Source: Conexibacter woesei DSM 14684
GTDB taxonomy: Bacteria; Actinomycetota; Thermoleophilia; Solirubrobacterales; Solirubrobacteraceae
Direction: 5' to 3'
NCBI RefSeq assembly: GCF_000025265.1
Contig: NC_013739.1
Coordinates: 3,038,001 to 3,102,000 of the forward strand
Length of the DNA stretch: 64,000 nucleotides
Positions 1-7,541 of the stretch are shown piece by piece (positions within the stretch are counted from its first letter, which is position 1; the number at the start of each line of letters is the position of its first letter). The position numbers and the translations under genes were made by a program. The notes beneath the pieces are model-generated. The model was given only the letters and a program-made list of their open reading frames with translations, searched no databases and was not told where the DNA came from.

Positions 1-2
1 CG

Positions 3-572
3 ACCGCGTGCGACGTCTGCGGCGGCGACGGGCGCGTGCCGAAGTCGCCGTGCAAGAGCTGCCAGGGCCGCGGCCGCAGAGTGTCGCGGCTGACGGTCGG
101 CGTCGACGTGCCTGCCGGCATCGCCGACGGCCAGCGGATCCGCCTCTCCGGCCGCGGTCACGCGGGCGAGCACGGCGGCCCGCCCGGCGACCTCTACGTG
201 CTCGTGCGCGTCAACGAGGACGCGCGCTTCGTGCGCGACGGCGACGACCTCGTCACCGTCGTGGACGTCGTCGCCCCGCTCGCCGCGCTCGGCACCTCGC
301 TGGAGGTCCCGACGCTCGACGGCCCGCTGGAGCTGGAGGTTCCGGCCGGGATCCAGCCGCACGAGACGCTGACGCTGCGGGGGAGAGGGCTGCCGGCGCT
401 GCGGCGCGGGCGCAGGGGCGACCTGCGCGTTGTCGTCAACGTCGTGATCCCGCGCCGCCTGTCGGGCGAGCAGCGCGAGCTGCTGGAGCGGCTGGCGGAA
501 TCGCTGGGCGAGGAGAACATGAACCCCGAGGAGGGCGTGTTCTCCAAGCTCAAGCGAGCGTTCGGCGCATGA
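3..572 (+). CDS. dnaJ: Chaperone DnaJ, C-terminal part (cut by the window edge)
   Basis: This is the C-terminal 189 residues of an Hsp40 co-chaperone that stimulates DnaK. The reading frame is open from base 3, so the J domain and first zinc repeats lie outside the window. Two CxxCxG-type zinc-finger repeats (CDVCGGDG and CKSCQGRG) are followed by the two beta-barrel substrate-binding domains, with the typical LSGRGHAG and LRGRGLPAL stretches. The stop codon overlaps the prmA start as ATGA, so the two genes are translationally coupled. The dnaJ-prmA order is common in Gram-positive bacteria. Class I DnaJ is favoured over CbpA because the zinc fingers are present. Confidence 0.95.
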   Translation, partial: TACDVCGGDGRVPKSPCKSCQGRGRRVSRLTVGVDVPAGIADGQRIRLSGRGHAGEHGGPPGDLYVLVRVNEDARFVRDGDDLVTVVDVVAPLAALGTSLEVPTLDGPLELEVPAGIQPHETLTLRGRGLPALRRGRRGDLRVVVNVVIPRRLSGEQRELLERLAESLGEENMNPEEGVFSKLKRAFGA

Positions 573-1387
573 TCCGCCTCGCGCTGCGGGTCGATCGCGC
601 ACACGCCGAGGTCGCGCTCGCGGAGCTGCTGGAGCTGGCGCCGAGCGGCGTCGAGGAGGTCGACCACGGCGACCAGGTCGAGTACGCCGTCTACGGCGCG
701 CCGGGCGAGCTGCCCGAGCTGCCCGACCTGGAGGCGGCGGTCGGCGGCGCGCTCGTCTCGGTCACGACCAGCGAGCTGGCTGACGACTGGACCGAGCGCT
801 GGAAGGACTTCCACAAGCCGCTCGTGCTCGGCGACCGGCTGGCGGTGCGCCCACCGTGGGTTCCGCCGCTCGGCGCCGACGTCGAGCTGGTGATCGACCC
901 CGCGCAGGCGTTCGGGACCGGCTCGCACGCGACGACGCGCCTGTGCCTGGAGCTGCTGCTGTCGCTCGCCGACGGCGACGCCGCGCGCGGCCCGGTCGCC
1001 GACGTGGGCTGCGGCTCGGGCGTGCTGGCGATCGCCGCCGCGAAGCTCGGCTACGCCCCCGTCGTCGCGGTCGACTACGACCCGCTCAGCGTCGAGGCGA
1101 CGCGCGAGAACGCGGTCGTCAACGACGTCGCGCTGGAGGTGTCGCGCGGCGACCTGCGTGGGGAGCAGATGCCCGCCGCGCCGATCGTGCTCGCCAACCT
1201 GCTGCGCCCGCTGCTGCTGGAGTACGCCGAGCGGATGACCGACCCGCCGCGGGTCCTGATCGCCTCCGGCCTGCTCGTCCACGAGGCGGACGAGATCGCG
1301 CACGCGTTCGAGCGGCGCCACGGCCTCGTCGAGCAGGATCGGCGCGAGCTGGGCGAGTGGGCCGCGCTGCTGCTGCGCAGGCCCTGA
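569..1387 (+). CDS. prmA: Ribosomal protein L11 methyltransferase
   Basis: SAM-dependent methyltransferase of 272 residues, expected to methylate ribosomal protein L11 in the cytoplasm. The N-terminal substrate-recognition domain (about residues 1-60) leads into the family signature DPAQAFGTGSHATT (110-123). The SAM-binding loop DVGCGSGVLAIAA follows at about 145-157, and an NLL motif replaces the usual NIL/NPP near 210. The start is the ATG overlapping the dnaJ stop; the frame is open further upstream, but that part is the dnaJ shadow. A strong hairpin starts at the stop codon. Confidence 0.93.
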   Translation: MIRLALRVDRAHAEVALAELLELAPSGVEEVDHGDQVEYAVYGAPGELPELPDLEAAVGGALVSVTTSELADDWTERWKDFHKPLVLGDRLAVRPPWVPPLGADVELVIDPAQAFGTGSHATTRLCLELLLSLADGDAARGPVADVGCGSGVLAIAAAKLGYAPVVAVDYDPLSVEATRENAVVNDVALEVSRGDLRGEQMPAAPIVLANLLRPLLLEYAERMTDPPRVLIASGLLVHEADEIAHAFERRHGLVEQDRRELGEWAALLLRRP

Positions 1388-1433
1388 TGTGTGGTGATCT
1401 ATGGGTGCAGGAGACCCATAGATCAACCCACAT
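1387..1433. terminator. Bidirectional terminator hairpin between prmA and the GDSL hydrolase gene
   Basis: Two 20-base arms (1387-1406 and 1414-1433) pair with only two mismatches around a 7-base loop. The inner 12 bp, TGATCTATGGGT against ACCCATAGATCA, is perfect. It lies exactly between convergent genes and overlaps the 3' end of the minus-strand gene. It is AT-richer than its surroundings but has no long T-tract. Confidence 0.75.
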
Positions 1434-2022
1434 CCCTCAGCCACGCCGCGAACCCGCCGGCGAGAACCAGATCGGCTGCGCGCGCGTAGCCCTCGGCGCC
1501 GGGATGGGCGCCGTCGCCCGCGGCCGCCTCTGCGCGCCAGGGCTCGAACGCGGCGAGCGCCGCGGCGAGCGGCACGAACGGAACGCCGCGGACTGAGCAG
1601 AGGTCGGCGAACGCGCTCGTAAGCGCCAGGGCACGAGCGTCGGGGCGCTCCGCGCCGAGCGGGGGCGGGCCGACGACGAACGCGGGCAGCTCCAACGCCG
1701 CGGCGCCGTCGAGCAAGGCGTCCATCGTTGCCGTCGACACGGCTGGCTCCACCCGCGGCTTCCCCTCGATGCCCGAATCGACGCAGTCGTTGGCGCCCAC
1801 CGAGAAGACGACGCGGAACGACGCCGCGTCGGTCAGCCGCACGGCCGCCTCCGAGCGCCAGCGCGCCGCGACCTGCACGGAGGTCTCGCCGCGCACGCCG
1901 AGGTTGTAGGACGTGACCGGCATGCAGGCGGCGGCGACCCGTCCGGCCCAGCCGAGCGCGGCCGGGTCGCCGGCGCCGGCCGTGAACGAGTCGCCGAAGA
2001 ACAGCAGCCGTCGGTCGCGCAT
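1423..2022 (-). CDS. GDSL/SGNH-family lipase or esterase
   Basis: A 199-residue SGNH hydrolase. Block I GDSFTAGAGDP (residues 10-20) carries the nucleophile serine, GAND (about 80) is block III, and DGAHPGAEGY near the C-terminus is block V with the catalytic Asp and His. No signal peptide is evident, so it is probably cytoplasmic. The substrate cannot be told from sequence. The frame is open upstream to 2133, but ATG 2022 puts the GDS block at the usual distance from the N-terminus and keeps the gene clear of the divergent NADH dehydrogenase promoter. Confidence 0.85.
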   Translation of the reverse strand: MRDRRLLFFGDSFTAGAGDPAALGWAGRVAAACMPVTSYNLGVRGETSVQVAARWRSEAAVRLTDAASFRVVFSVGANDCVDSGIEGKPRVEPAVSTATMDALLDGAAALELPAFVVGPPPLGAERPDARALALTSAFADLCSVRGVPFVPLAAALAAFEPWRAEAAAGDGAHPGAEGYARAADLVLAGGFAAWLRDVG

Positions 2023-2057
2023 GGCGCGCAGCCAATCAGATCGGCGCGCGAGGGACT

Positions 2058-2106
2058 TTGTGACACGCTTGTGACGTTGGTCTCTTCGCCCCGGCGGGCA
2101 TAGGGT
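2058..2106 (+). promoter_or_regulatory. Promoter with paired TTGTGAC repeats upstream of the NADH dehydrogenase gene
   Basis: Two TTGTGAC copies (2058-2064 and 2069-2075) are spaced 11 bases apart. They abut a weak -35 (TTGGTC, 2077-2082), and TAGGGT (2101-2106) lies 18 bases further on, ending 7 bases before the ATG. The direct-repeat arrangement suggests an activator binding one face of the helix. Confidence 0.5.
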
Positions 2107-2113
2107 GAGGAGC

Positions 2114-3469
2114 ATGGCCTGGGACATCGTCATCGCCGGCGGCGGATTCGGCGGCTACTACGCCGCGCGCACGCTCGAGAAGCAGCTGCCGCAGCATTCG
2201 GCGCGCATCACGCTCGTCAACGACGTGAACTTCATGCTGTTCACGCCGCTGCTGCCGGGCGCCGCGGCCGGGACGCTGGAGCCGCGCCACGTCGTCGTCC
2301 CGCTGCGCGAACAGCTCAAGCGCACCGACCTCTGGCTCGGCCACGTCACCGGCGCCGACCCGGGCCGCAACCAGCTCGTCGTCGACTCGCTCGACGGCCG
2401 TCGCCACGAGCTGCACTACGACCAGCTCGTCGTCGCGCTCGGCTCGATCTCGCGCACGCTGCCGATCCCCGGCCTCGCCGAGCACGCGGTCGGCTTCAAG
2501 ACGCTGTCGGAGGCGATCGCGCTGCGGAACCGCGTCATCACGATGCTGGAGATCGCCGAGACCGTCCACGACGCCGAGCAGCGCGCCGAGTTCCTCACGT
2601 TCGTCTTCGTCGGCGCCGGCTACGCGGGCCTCGAAGGGATCGCCGAGCTGCAGGACTTCGTCACCGACGTGATCGACCTCTACCCGCGCTGCCGCGTGCA
2701 GGGCGTGCGCTTCATGCTCGTCGAGGCACGCGACCGCGTGATGCCGGAGGTCGCCCCGCGGCTCGCCGACTTCGCCCAGCGTGAGCTGCGCGGGCGCGGG
2801 ATCGAGATCCGCACGAACACGACCGTCGAGGCGCTCGACGAGCGCTCGGTCACGCTCAAGGGCGGTGAGGTGGTTCCGGCGCGCACGGTCGCCTGGACCG
2901 CCGGCGTCAAGCCGCACCCGGTCGTCGCGAGACTCGGGCTGCCGCTGGAGAGAGGCGGCCGGATCGAGGTCGACCAGACGATGCGGGTGCGCGGGCACGA
3001 CGACGTCTGGGCGATCGGCGACGCTGCCGCGATCCCCGACCCGGCCCGCAAGGGCGAGCTGTCGCCGCCGACGGCGCAGCACGCGATCCGCCAGGGCAGA
3101 CGTGTCGCGCGCAACGTCGCCGCGGAGCTGGGCGCGGGCGGCAGGGTGCGCCCGTTCACCTACAAGACGAAGGGCGTCTTCGTCGACATGGGCCGCCACC
3201 AGGCGGTCGCGAGCACGATGGGGATCAGATGGCGCGGCTTCCCCGCCTGGTTCCTGGCGCGCACCTACCATCTCGCGAACATGCCGGGCTGGCATCGCAA
3301 GTCGCGCCTGGTCGTCGACTGGACGGTCTCGCTGCTGTTCCCGCGCGACACGTCCGAGCTGGGGCAGATCGGCAATCCGCCGGAGCTGGAGCGCGACGGC
3401 GCGGGCGTGGGCTCCGTCACGCGCGAGCACGCGGAGCCGGAGCCGGAGCGCGACGCCGCGCCCAGCTGA
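2114..3469 (+). CDS. Type II NADH:quinone oxidoreductase
   Basis: A 451-residue FAD enzyme that passes electrons from NADH to quinone without pumping protons. An N-terminal FAD dinucleotide fold (IAGGGFGGYYAA, residues 7-18) is followed by a second fold for NADH (FVGAGYAG, about 165-172) and the late WAIGDAAAIPD motif that contacts FAD. C-terminal hydrophobic and amphipathic segments around VVDWTVSLLFP could anchor it to the membrane. The ATG at 2114 is chosen over GTG 2105 because it lies 7 bases after a TAGGGT -10, although a GAGGAG sequence also precedes it. The pattern fits Ndh-2; a different quinone-linked dehydrogenase of the same fold cannot be fully excluded. Confidence 0.88.
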   Translation: MAWDIVIAGGGFGGYYAARTLEKQLPQHSARITLVNDVNFMLFTPLLPGAAAGTLEPRHVVVPLREQLKRTDLWLGHVTGADPGRNQLVVDSLDGRRHELHYDQLVVALGSISRTLPIPGLAEHAVGFKTLSEAIALRNRVITMLEIAETVHDAEQRAEFLTFVFVGAGYAGLEGIAELQDFVTDVIDLYPRCRVQGVRFMLVEARDRVMPEVAPRLADFAQRELRGRGIEIRTNTTVEALDERSVTLKGGEVVPARTVAWTAGVKPHPVVARLGLPLERGGRIEVDQTMRVRGHDDVWAIGDAAAIPDPARKGELSPPTAQHAIRQGRRVARNVAAELGAGGRVRPFTYKTKGVFVDMGRHQAVASTMGIRWRGFPAWFLARTYHLANMPGWHRKSRLVVDWTVSLLFPRDTSELGQIGNPPELERDGAGVGSVTREHAEPEPERDAAPS

Positions 3470-3472
3470 CGG

Positions 3473-3949
3473 TCAGCGCGTCGGCGGCAGCGCCTGCGTC
3501 GTCACCATCAGCCGGTTCCACGAGTTGATCACGGTGATCGCGAAGATCACCTGCGTCAGCGCGTGCTCGTCGAACTGGCGCGCGGCCTCGTCGTATACCG
3601 CGTCCGGCACCGGCCCGTCGGTCAGTCTCGTCATCGCCTCCGCGAGGCCGAGCGCGGCCCGCTCGGAGGCGGTGAAGAACGGCGACTCGCGCCAGCCGGC
3701 GAGCGTGTCGAGACGCTGGGTCGTCTCGCCGTCGTCGCGCGCCTCGTTGTGGTGCATGTCGAGGCAGTAGACGCAGCCGTTGAGCTGCGAGACGCGGATG
3801 TCGATCAGGTGGCGGAGGATCGGGTCGAGCTCGACGCTGCCGGCGAGTCTGCGCATCGCGTGGTAGTTCTCGCGCGCGACGCGCGGCAGGTCGGCGATCC
3901 GTGGCGTGTGGGCGACGTAGTCGGAGGGGGAGGGGGCGATAGCAGTCAT
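3473..3949 (-). CDS. Carboxymuconolactone decarboxylase / AhpD-like protein
   Basis: A 158-residue all-helical protein of the AhpD/CMD family. The redox motif NGCVYCLDMHHNEA (CxxC followed by His) lies in the first third, as in alkylhydroperoxidase-type members. Its likely role is peroxide reduction or a related thiol redox reaction in the cytoplasm. The start ATG at 3949 follows a minus-strand TAGTCT hexamer by 7 bases, indicating a leaderless message. The gene converges on the NADH dehydrogenase gene with only three bases between the stop codons. Confidence 0.85.
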   Translation of the reverse strand: MTAIAPSPSDYVAHTPRIADLPRVARENYHAMRRLAGSVELDPILRHLIDIRVSQLNGCVYCLDMHHNEARDDGETTQRLDTLAGWRESPFFTASERAALGLAEAMTRLTDGPVPDAVYDEAARQFDEHALTQVIFAITVINSWNRLMVTTQALPPTR

Positions 3950-3956
3950 GGTCCTC

Positions 3957-3962
3957 AGACTA
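3957..3962 (-). promoter_or_regulatory. -10 hexamer TAGTCT of the AhpD-like gene
   Basis: TAGTCT on the minus strand ends 7 bases before the ATG, leaving essentially no room for a leader. Confidence 0.5.
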
Positions 3963-4069
3963 GGGCCGAAACAGCCCGGCCGACAGGTCCAATTCCCGCT
4001 CTCCGGGGGAGACCACGTCATCAAGCTGTGATCGAGGCGTTCGGGCCGTTGAGGCGCCGCGGGCACGGC

Positions 4070-4075
4070 TATCCT
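4070..4075 (+). promoter_or_regulatory. -10 hexamer TATCCT of the yqeY-phoH-ybeY-era unit
   Basis: TATCCT ends 9 bases before the GTG start at 4085, with no Shine-Dalgarno between them. Confidence 0.45.
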
Positions 4076-4084
4076 TGATGGACC

Positions 4085-4516
4085 GTGACCGTCGCCGAAC
4101 AACTGAAGACCGACATCACCGCCGCGATGAAGGCGGGCGAGCGAGAGCGCGTCGGCGCGCTGCGGCTCGTCCTGTCCGAGCTGCAGAAGTCGGCGAAGGA
4201 CGGCGACGGCGACGAGGTCGCCGTGCTGCGCCGTGAGCGCAAGCGCCGCCTCGACGCGGCCCAGCAATTCAAGGACGGCGGTCGCGAAGAGCTTGCACGG
4301 CAGGAGCAGGGCGAGGCCGAGCTGATCGCCGCCTACCTGCCGGCGGAACTGTCCGACGAGGAGCTTGCCGGGATCGTCTCCGACGCGGTCGCCGAGACCG
4401 GCGCCTCCTCGCCGAAGGACATGGGGCAGGTCATGAAGGCCGCGATGGCGAGAGTCGGCGGGCGCGCCGACGGCAAGCGCGTCTCTGCACGCGTGCGAGA
4501 GGCGCTGGCGTCGTAG
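4085..4516 (+). CDS. yqeY: GatB/YqeY domain protein
   Basis: A 143-residue protein consisting only of the helical YqeY domain, which is related to the tRNA-binding tail of GatB. The N-terminal helix (KTDITAAMKAGERERVGALR) and the later stretches AELIAAYLPAELSDEEL and DMGQVMKAAMAR are typical. The family is thought to bind tRNA or act in amidotransferase-related metabolism, but the free-standing protein has no firm role. GTG 4085 follows a -10-like hexamer closely. The stop overlaps the phoH start by one base (TAGTG). Confidence 0.88.
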   Translation: MTVAEQLKTDITAAMKAGERERVGALRLVLSELQKSAKDGDGDEVAVLRRERKRRLDAAQQFKDGGREELARQEQGEAELIAAYLPAELSDEELAGIVSDAVAETGASSPKDMGQVMKAAMARVGGRADGKRVSARVREALAS

Positions 4517-5532
4517 TGCCGGGCACGAGCGCATCCGAGAGACCTCAGGTGAAGCGGAAGCTCGAGTTGGACAACGCCGTCGCGGCGGAGCTGTCGGGCA
4601 CCCAGGACGAGGTGCTGCGCACGCTCGAGGAGAACCTCGACTGCTCGATCTACCTGCGCGGGAACGTGCTGACGCTCGAAGGCGACGACGACGCGGTCGA
4701 CGCCGCCGCGCAGGTCGTGCGCGAGGTCTCCGACCTGGTCGCGCGCGGTCACGAGATCGCGCCGGGGACGATCCAGGCGATCCAGGGCGCGCTTCAGCAG
4801 CACGAGTCGCCCAGCCGCGTGCTGGAAGACGTCGTCTGGCGCCACCGCTCGACGAAGGTCGCGCCGAAGACGGTCAACCAGAAGCGCTACGTCGACTCGA
4901 TCCGCAGAAACACGATCACGTTCGGGGTCGGCCCGGCCGGCACCGGCAAGACGTGGCTGGCGGTCGCGATGGCGGCCGCCGCGCTGTCGCGGCGCGAGGT
5001 CAACCGCATAATCCTCACGCGCCCGGCCGTCGAGGCCGGCGAGCGGCTCGGCTTCCTGCCGGGCGACCTGATGGCGAAGGTCGATCCGTACCTGCGCCCG
5101 CTGTTCGACGCGCTGCACGACATGATCGACCCGGAGAGAGTGTCGGCACATCTCGAGCGCGGCGTGATCGAGGTCGCGCCGCTGGCGTTCATGCGCGGCC
5201 GCACGCTCAACGACTCGTTCATCATCCTCGACGAGGCGCAGAACACCACGCCGGAGCAGATGAAGATGTTCCTGACGCGGCTCGGCTTCAACTCGAAGAT
5301 GGTCGTCACCGGCGACGTCACGCAGATCGACCTGCCGAGCGACCAGCGCTCCGGCCTGATCTCCGTCGCCGAGGTGCTCGACGCGGTCGACGGCATCCAG
5401 TTCATCCGCTTCGGCGGGGAGGACGTCGTGCGGCACAAGCTCGTCCAGCGGATCGTCGCCGCCTACGCCGAGCACCAGCAGAGGCTGGCGCCCGAGCTGA
5501 GGCCGGCCGCAGCAGATCGCAAGCGGGCGTAA
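4516..5532 (+). CDS. phoH: PhoH-like ATPase
   Basis: A 338-residue cytoplasmic P-loop ATPase of the PhoH/PhoL family, often linked to RNA metabolism and encoded beside ybeY. An N-terminal KH-like region (about residues 20-80) precedes the Walker A GVGPAGTGKTWLA (about 136-148) and the helicase-like Walker B IILDEAQN (about 236). TGDVTQIDLP is the sensor-like motif typical of the family. The GTG start overlaps the yqeY stop. The next gene, ybeY, begins 9 bases downstream, supporting a shared RNA-maturation function. Confidence 0.92.
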   Translation: MPGTSASERPQVKRKLELDNAVAAELSGTQDEVLRTLEENLDCSIYLRGNVLTLEGDDDAVDAAAQVVREVSDLVARGHEIAPGTIQAIQGALQQHESPSRVLEDVVWRHRSTKVAPKTVNQKRYVDSIRRNTITFGVGPAGTGKTWLAVAMAAAALSRREVNRIILTRPAVEAGERLGFLPGDLMAKVDPYLRPLFDALHDMIDPERVSAHLERGVIEVAPLAFMRGRTLNDSFIILDEAQNTTPEQMKMFLTRLGFNSKMVVTGDVTQIDLPSDQRSGLISVAEVLDAVDGIQFIRFGGEDVVRHKLVQRIVAAYAEHQQRLAPELRPAAADRKRA

Positions 5533-5541
5533 GCTCAGTTC

Positions 5542-5958
5542 ATGCTGGAGGTCGAGGTCATCGGGCTCGATGACGGCGAGGTCGAGGGTCTGACCGCGAT
5601 CGACGTCGAGGAGCTGTGCGGGCTCGCGTTCTCCTCGGCCGGGATCGAGGAGGGGCACGTCGCGGTCGCGTTCGTCGACGCCGAGACGATCCAGACGCTC
5701 AACCGCGACCACCGCGGCAGGGACGCGCCGACCGACGTGCTCTCGTTCCCGATCGACGGGATCGACGGCGAGGCGCTGAGACAGATCCCCGCCGCGCAGC
5801 GCGAGCTGGGCGACGTCGTGATCTGCCCGCCGCACACAGAGGATCTCAGCGAGGCCGTCGTGCACGGCGCGCTCCACCTGACAGGAATGGACCACGAAGT
5901 GGATGACGGCGAGATGCTCGCGCTCCAGGCCGAGCTGCTGCGATGGATTCAGCCATGA
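5542..5958 (+). CDS. ybeY: Endoribonuclease YbeY (16S rRNA 3'-end maturation)
   Basis: A 138-residue zinc metalloprotein that helps mature the 3' end of 16S rRNA and takes part in ribosome quality control. The zinc-binding signature HGALHLTGMDH (about residues 111-121) is intact, as is the upstream TDVLSFP motif (about 66-72). The ATG at 5542 follows the phoH stop by 9 bases. That stop lies in TAAGCT, a possible -10 hexamer, so independent transcription is conceivable. The stop overlaps the era start. Confidence 0.95.
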   Translation: MLEVEVIGLDDGEVEGLTAIDVEELCGLAFSSAGIEEGHVAVAFVDAETIQTLNRDHRGRDAPTDVLSFPIDGIDGEALRQIPAAQRELGDVVICPPHTEDLSEAVVHGALHLTGMDHEVDDGEMLALQAELLRWIQP

Positions 5959-6857
5959 CGGTCGACGGCGCGCCCACGACCAGAAGCGGCTTCGTCGCGC
6001 TGGCCGGCCGGCCGAACGTCGGCAAGTCGACGCTGACGAACGCGATCGTCGGCGCGAAGGTGGCGATCGTCTCCGACAAGCCGCAGACGACCCGCCGCGC
6101 GATCCGCGGGGTGCGGACGACGCCCGACCACCAGCTGATCCTCGTCGACCTGCCGGGCGTCCAGCGCCCGCGCGACGTGCTCACCGAGCGGATGCAGGGA
6201 CGCGTCGAGAGCGAGCTGCGTGACGCCGACGCGGCGCTGCTGCTGCTCAACGCCGAGCAGGGCGTCGGCCCGGGCGACCGCTTCATCGCCGCGCTGCTCA
6301 AGCGCGCGCCGGTCCCGGTCGTGATCGCGGTCAACAAGATCGATCGCTGCTCCAAGCACGAGACCGCGGTGGTCCTCCAGGCGGCGGCAGACCTCGAGGT
6401 CGCCGACGACATCTTCCCGATCTCCGCGCGCGGCGGTCAGGGCGTCCAGACGCTCGTCGACCACCTCGCCGGGCTGCTGCCGCCCGGCCCGTACTACTTC
6501 CCGCCCGAGGACCGCTCCGACCAGGCCGAGAACGTCCTGCTGGCGGAGCTGGTGCGCGAGCAGGTGCTGCGCCGGACGCGCCAGGAGGTCCCGCACTCGG
6601 TCGAGGTCGAGGTCGGCGAGATCGAGGACCGCGAGGACGACCTGATCTACGTCCGCGCCGTCGCCTGGGTCGAGACCGACTCGCAGAAGGGGATCCTGAT
6701 CGGCGCCGGCGGGCGGATGATCAGAGCGATCGGCACCGCAGCGCGCAGAGAGCTCGAGCGCGAGTTGGGCACCCGCGTCCACCTCGACCTGACCGTCCGC
6801 GTGCGCAAGAGCTGGCGCACCGACGAACGCCTGCTCGACCGGCTCGGGATCGAGTAG
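5955..6857 (+). CDS. era: GTPase Era
   Basis: A 300-residue Ras-like GTPase that binds 16S rRNA during assembly of the 30S subunit. The G1 loop GRPNVGKS (18-25), G3 DLPG and G4 NKID are visible. The C-terminal KH domain contains the GILIGAGGRMI loop. The ATG at 5955 overlaps the ybeY stop as ATGA; an in-frame ATG at 5943 would add four residues inside ybeY. It is the last gene of the yqeY-phoH-ybeY-era run. Confidence 0.96.
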   Translation: MTVDGAPTTRSGFVALAGRPNVGKSTLTNAIVGAKVAIVSDKPQTTRRAIRGVRTTPDHQLILVDLPGVQRPRDVLTERMQGRVESELRDADAALLLLNAEQGVGPGDRFIAALLKRAPVPVVIAVNKIDRCSKHETAVVLQAAADLEVADDIFPISARGGQGVQTLVDHLAGLLPPGPYYFPPEDRSDQAENVLLAELVREQVLRRTRQEVPHSVEVEVGEIEDREDDLIYVRAVAWVETDSQKGILIGAGGRMIRAIGTAARRELERELGTRVHLDLTVRVRKSWRTDERLLDRLGIE

Positions 6858-6914
6858 CGGCAACGCGTCGAGGCGGCGCCGGAGCCCCCGCCGCGCATCC
6901 GTCTCGTGTAGCCC

Positions 6915-6920
6915 TACAAT
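6915..6920 (+). promoter_or_regulatory. -10 hexamer TACAAT of the hisIE-trp unit
   Basis: TACAAT, one mismatch from the TATAAT consensus, ends 10 bases before the hisIE ATG. No Shine-Dalgarno lies between them, and no leader peptide or Trp/His codon run for attenuation was found. Confidence 0.6.
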
Positions 6921-6930
6921 CCATCGACCG

Positions 6931-7536
6931 ATGCCCGATCTAGACATCGCGTTCGACGACAACGGCCTCGTCCCGTGCGTGATGCAGGACTGGCGCACCG
7001 GCGAGGTCCTGACGCTCGCGTACATGAACGCCGAAGCGCTCAAGCGCACGCAGGACACCGGTGAGGTCCATTTCTGGAGCCGCTCGCGCAACGAGCTGTG
7101 GCACAAGGGCGCGACCTCGGGCAACACCCAGAAGGTCCGTGCGCTGCGCGTCGACTGCGACCGTGACGCCGTCGTCGCGCTCGTCGAGCCGGCCGGCCCC
7201 GCCTGCCACACAGGCGCGCGCACCTGCTTCTTCAACGGCGAGGCCGACAACGGCGCGCCGTACGAGGTGCTGCCGAGACTGGAGCGCACGGTCGCCGCGC
7301 GCGCCGCCGAGCGGCCCGACGGCTCCTGGACCGCGAAGCTGCTGGCCGATCCGGGACTGGCCGGCGCGAAGGTCGAGGAGGAGGCCGAGGAGGTCGTCCG
7401 CGCCGTCCGCGAGGAGTCCGACGAGCGCGTCGCCAACGAGGCCGCCGACGTCCTCTACCACCTGACCGTGCTGCTGCGGACCCGCGGGCTCGGCCTCGCG
7501 GACGTGCAGCAGGTGCTCGACGAGCGCAGCCGCTGA
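6931..7536 (+). CDS. hisIE: Bifunctional phosphoribosyl-AMP cyclohydrolase / phosphoribosyl-ATP pyrophosphatase
   Basis: A 201-residue fusion catalysing histidine biosynthesis steps 2 and 3. The HisI half (1-110) has FWSRSRNELWHKGATSGN and the metal-binding Asp/Cys residues around DCDRD and ACHTGARTCF. The HisE half (115-201) has the EEEAEEVV helix and NEAADVLYHL, typical of the MazG-like all-alpha pyrophosphatase fold. It starts a run of tryptophan genes five bases upstream of trpE, linking his and trp synthesis, both of which draw on PRPP. Confidence 0.95.
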   Translation: MPDLDIAFDDNGLVPCVMQDWRTGEVLTLAYMNAEALKRTQDTGEVHFWSRSRNELWHKGATSGNTQKVRALRVDCDRDAVVALVEPAGPACHTGARTCFFNGEADNGAPYEVLPRLERTVAARAAERPDGSWTAKLLADPGLAGAKVEEEAEEVVRAVREESDERVANEAADVLYHLTVLLRTRGLGLADVQQVLDERSR

Positions 7537-7541
7537 TCGCG

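Noticed and set aside
2040-2110. Rex operator upstream of the NADH dehydrogenase gene
   Set aside because: A Rex site needs an inverted repeat (TTGTGA...TCACAA); the copies here are direct. Kept only as an activator-type repeat.
6858-7541. Tryptophan leader peptide or T-box for the trp cluster
   Set aside because: No short ORF with tandem Trp codons and no T-box core were seen, and the hisIE promoter appears leaderless.
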